Positions 5,247-7,479 of a DNA stretch of 7,479 nt are shown here, piece by piece. The notes under the pieces were generated by a model that saw only the letters and a program-made list of their open reading frames with translations, was not told where the DNA came from and did no database searches. The stretch covers positions 1 to 7,479 of the forward strand of contig JAEOUI010000245.1 of assembly GCA_016839425.1 (NCBI GenBank), read 5' to 3'. Numbering within the stretch: the first letter of the stretch is position 1; every line of letters begins with the position of its first letter. The stretch is from Promethearchaeota archaeon (GTDB taxonomy: Archaea > Asgardarchaeota > Lokiarchaeia > Sigynarchaeales > SOKP01). The position numbers and the translations under genes were made by a program.

Positions 5247-6491
5247 ATGAAAATAAACAAAAAAATTATTCAGAATTATGTAGTTTTAGCAATCGTTGCC
5301 TTTGGTCTTCCGATTTCTGCAATGAGCAGTATTTTAGTAAGTAATAATATCGATGAGACATATTCAAGCACTATAAAGATTTCGAAGGCTTCAAACTATA
5401 CAATTGCTCAAAGCATTAAATGTGAAGTAGTACTCGATTTTATCTTCTCTCAAACAGATACGAATCCACATAATTTTTCATGTAAGGTACCTCGCTTCGA
5501 TACGAGAGGTCCTGGTTCGTCCTTATCTGCTAATACGCCCCCATATCAAGTAAGTGAGCGATTAGAACACGATATTAATGGATCTCAATACGAGCCTTTC
5601 TTAACCCGGGACAGGTTTAATAATACATTTGATGTATTTAATTACACGTTCATGCCATATGGACAGAAAATGAGCTATCACACAAAATACAACATAACTT
5701 TAAATCAAGTAATTTTTGACGACCTTGAAGATTATTATCCAACATACAATTATTTCGATCCTATCTTTGACTTGTATTGTAATAATTCAGAATTGTATAC
5801 CAATATTAGCGATCCTCAACTTATTAATTGTGCCATAAACGAGATGGGGATTCATGCTGACGATTCTCCAATGACCAAGGCGCGAAAAACATGTGCTTTC
5901 GTGAGTAACCACTTGGAATTTCAATCGATGTCCGGCGTTCATAGAGGTGCATCGTGGGCTTACGAAAATGGAATAGGAGATGGTTCAGAGTTCTGCGATT
6001 TAATGGTAACCCTTCTGCGGATACTCAAAATACCCGCACGAAAAGTAGAAGGTTTTATCATAGGACCTAACAACTTAGAATTCAAGCCTTACGAAGGATA
6101 TACTCAAACAAACAACTTTAACACGGGCATATGGATTGAATATTATATTCCAAATATAGGGTGGATTGCGTGCGAACCACAAGTTGCTACCGAGTACAAG
6201 ACGAGTCATTTTACATTGATACACTCAGTCGTGGGAGCGTGGTTTAGCTTTCCTCTAATTGATAACTCTACTTTCTGGCTTTCAGAATGGAACAATGCAA
6301 TGTACACCAAAACTTCTCCTTATGACGCCACGATCAATTTTACCGTGAAAATTATAGATATAAACCTTGTATCTTCAAATAAAAATAATATTAAAGAATT
6401 TGATTGGATAAAAACTATTAGTATTGTTTTTTTTTGTTCAATTGCAGTTCTTTGCCTTGTAGTGTTTATTGGAAAACGAAAATTTGAATGA
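5247..6491 (+). CDS. Secreted, membrane-anchored transglutaminase-like protein B, probable pseudoenzyme
   Basis: This 414-aa paralogue of protein A matches it along the whole length. In residues KVPRFD through FDVFNYT I count 30 identities in 55 by hand, and the first 245 residues need no net gap. It has a hydrophobic N-terminal segment (11-26), an extracellular region with 10 N-x-S/T sequons, and a membrane helix at about 391-408 before GKRK. In the transglutaminase core, GDG replaces GDC, so the nucleophile Cys is Gly246. NTGIW replaces NGHVW, so the His is Gly294. Glu310 of the CEP motif and the structural KIPARKV and NIGW segments are kept. A Cys appears four residues later (C250), but without His it is unlikely to restore activity. 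The intact frame and kept fold argue for a selected non-catalytic role, such as binding a ligand or partner of A. A purine-rich AAGG lies just before the ATG. The stop is 27 bases from the convergent regulator gene. Confidence 0.83.
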   Translation: MKINKKIIQNYVVLAIVAFGLPISAMSSILVSNNIDETYSSTIKISKASNYTIAQSIKCEVVLDFIFSQTDTNPHNFSCKVPRFDTRGPGSSLSANTPPYQVSERLEHDINGSQYEPFLTRDRFNNTFDVFNYTFMPYGQKMSYHTKYNITLNQVIFDDLEDYYPTYNYFDPIFDLYCNNSELYTNISDPQLINCAINEMGIHADDSPMTKARKTCAFVSNHLEFQSMSGVHRGASWAYENGIGDGSEFCDLMVTLLRILKIPARKVEGFIIGPNNLEFKPYEGYTQTNNFNTGIWIEYYIPNIGWIACEPQVATEYKTSHFTLIHSVVGAWFSFPLIDNSTFWLSEWNNAMYTKTSPYDATINFTVKIIDINLVSSNKNNIKEFDWIKTISIVFFCSIAVLCLVVFIGKRKFE

Positions 6492-6518
6492 AATATTATT
6501 TATCAAGCAATCTTTATT

Positions 6519-7232
6519 TCAATCATCAATAACTTGCTTTTTTCTTGAAAGAATCAGAAATATAATGCTACAAGTAAAAGCAAAAATTAATAATACCAAT
6601 CCAATTAGTTCCGTAATCAATCCAGATATATTATTACCCATAACAGTGATTTTACCAAAAACCAGCAATGCACCGAGAAAGCTGGATAATGATATTGCAA
6701 AAATTAATAACCGATTCTTTTTCAGAAAATATATCCAGATAAGGTTCATTAATAGATACGATAAAATCGATTTGGTGCGATATAGTACCATTAAAATAAT
6801 CGTTATCGCTAAAAAGACAAATATAATACCTAAAATGCGATTATCAATCATCAATAATATTCCTAAATAGAAAAATGCAAACCACCACGATGTTAGTAAT
6901 ATATATGGTGTATTTAAATTACTAAAATTGTATCCAATTCCAGAAAGTTTAAGAAAAACCGAATTTTTATTTTCGCTAAACATTATCAAGGATTTCTTTC
7001 CTTCCTTAGTCAGATAATAATCACCGTCTTTAGATTTTTCGAGTAAATTCGCATCAACGAGGATTTTTATGTGATAAGCGATATTACTAGAGGCAGGCAA
7101 GTTTAAGGATTTTAAAAGATATGAATATGAGACTGTAGAATTATGTTTTTCAATGATTCGAATAATATCACGTCGTATGTTATGTCCTAAAGCTTTAAGG
7201 ACATTCTTGATTTTTTCCTCGTCTTCCTCCAT
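6519..7232 (-). CDS. Membrane-bound winged-helix (ArsR-like) transcriptional regulator
   Basis: This 237-aa protein has a DNA-binding domain at about residues 7-85. LGHNIRRDIIRII (15-27) is the first helix of an ArsR-type fold, SYSYLLKSLNLPASSNIAYHIKILVDANLLE (35-65) holds the turn and recognition helix, and GDYYLTKEGKK (70-80) is the wing. Five hydrophobic segments follow, at about 112-129, 133-151, 155-170, 174-192 and 205-228, ending with SRKK. It is therefore a one-component regulator fixed in the membrane with its DNA-binding part in the cytoplasm; no separate sensor domain is seen. The signal might be membrane state, a lipid or a partner protein. It is convergent with the transglutaminase pair, ending 27 bases from gene B, and is a candidate for their control, though no shared site proves this. 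ATG 7232 fits a TATA box about 34 bases upstream. Confidence 0.85.
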   Translation of the reverse strand: MEEDEEKIKNVLKALGHNIRRDIIRIIEKHNSTVSYSYLLKSLNLPASSNIAYHIKILVDANLLEKSKDGDYYLTKEGKKSLIMFSENKNSVFLKLSGIGYNFSNLNTPYILLTSWWFAFFYLGILLMIDNRILGIIFVFLAITIILMVLYRTKSILSYLLMNLIWIYFLKKNRLLIFAISLSSFLGALLVFGKITVMGNNISGLITELIGLVLLIFAFTCSIIFLILSRKKQVIDD

Positions 7233-7236
7233 TCTA

Positions 7237-7270
7237 AGTTAACATCCAAACAAGTAGTTAACATATAAAA
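7237..7270 (-). promoter_or_regulatory. Regulator promoter: TATA box and direct repeat AGTTAACAT
   Basis: On the - strand TTTTATATG (7270-7262) is a good TATA box about 34 bases before the ATG at 7232, giving a predicted leader of about 7 bases. On the + strand AGTTAACAT occurs at 7237-7245 and 7256-7264, 19 bp apart, each with the palindrome GTTAAC. One copy overlaps the TATA box and the other covers the predicted transcription start. Binding there would block initiation, so self-repression by the winged-helix protein is a natural guess. Confidence 0.5.
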
Positions 7271-7374
7271 CGCAATAGATAATAAAAATCCATCTGGTAA
7301 ATTCTTAAATAATCAAATTTCTTGAGATTTAAAGCTAAAAATTGGAGAGGAGAAAAACTGCCCATATTCTTGAA

Positions 7375-7477
7375 TCAAAAGTATTTCAAAATATAAATAA
7401 AAATCCTTGCGAACATGGTAATGTTCGCTTCAAATCACGGTAACTTTTTTTCCTTGTAATGCCAAGTCCAGCTGCCT
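7375..7477 (-). pseudogene. Possible frameshifted remnant of an FAD/NAD-dependent oxidoreductase
   Basis: On the - strand, codons from 7477 to 7433 read RQLDLALQGKKVTVI and then meet TGA at 7432-7430. LALQGKKVTVI resembles the second Rossmann strand of pyridine nucleotide-disulphide oxidoreductases, where E usually follows. Skipping one base (T at 7432) gives EANITMFARIF, which continues in the expected style, before the frame closes at 7377-7375. No further coding similarity is seen to the left. It may be a decayed gene end, a real C-terminus ending in VTVI, or coincidence. The rest lies beyond the window. Confidence 0.25.
7409..7428. other. Perfect 8-bp hairpin with GGTA loop
   Basis: GCGAACAT (7409-7416) and ATGTTCGC (7421-7428) pair fully around the loop GGTA. 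This is one of the few GC-containing stems in the AT-rich spacer. On the - strand it is followed by T-rich sequence (from 7404 down), so it could end a transcript coming from the right. On the + strand seven T lie at 7445-7451. A protein-binding site is the other option. Confidence 0.45.
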
Positions 7478-7479
7478 TA

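Noticed and set aside
6469..6870. 133-codon + strand frame running through the 3' half of the regulator gene
   Set aside because: It is antisense to the membrane segments of the regulator and has no domain features. The - strand frame has a clear winged helix and membrane topology.

Overview
The window looks like chromosomal DNA from an AT-rich archaeon. Most genes have a TATA-like box about 25 to 38 bases upstream of the start codon, which leaves little or no 5' leader. Recognisable Shine-Dalgarno sites are rare and at least one 3' end is a plain oligo-T run. One regulator joins a winged helix to five membrane segments. The general style would fit an Asgard or related uncultured archaeon, but that placement is an inference from style, not from a marker gene.

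Left part (1-2434): the 3' end of a GNAT acetyltransferase gene enters from the left edge. It is followed by a complete ADP-ribosylglycohydrolase gene on the + strand (336-1286, GTG start). A 366-base AT-rich gap with several hairpins comes next. Then a TrmO/TsaA-type SAM-dependent tRNA methyltransferase lies on the - strand (1653-2258). These look like independent single-gene units.

Middle (2435-3743): an extended short-chain dehydrogenase/reductase (NAD-dependent sugar-nucleotide epimerase type) lies on the + strand. Behind it is an intergenic region dense in regulatory structure. It has two 18-bp dyads of identical layout (TGTAAA-N6-TTTACA) with centres exactly 21 bp apart, then a TATA box flanked by a 7-bp inverted repeat. 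A possible leaderless 32-codon ORF starts about 25 bases after that box.

Right part (3744-7232): two tandem paralogous secreted, C-terminally membrane-anchored transglutaminase-like proteins (420 and 414 aa). The first keeps the catalytic Cys and His; the second has lost both, so it is probably a pseudoenzyme. Each is preceded by a short ORF (32 and 27 codons) at a similar distance behind a TATA-like box. Convergent to the pair is a membrane-bound winged-helix regulator whose promoter carries a direct repeat, AGTTAACAT, 19 bp apart. A reasonable working model is a surface module: an active and an inactive transglutaminase-fold protein outside the cell, next to a membrane-embedded transcription factor that might sense the surface and control them.

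Right edge (7233-7479): no intact gene is visible. There is a perfect 8-bp hairpin with a GGTA loop and a possible frameshifted remnant of a nucleotide-binding oxidoreductase on the - strand.
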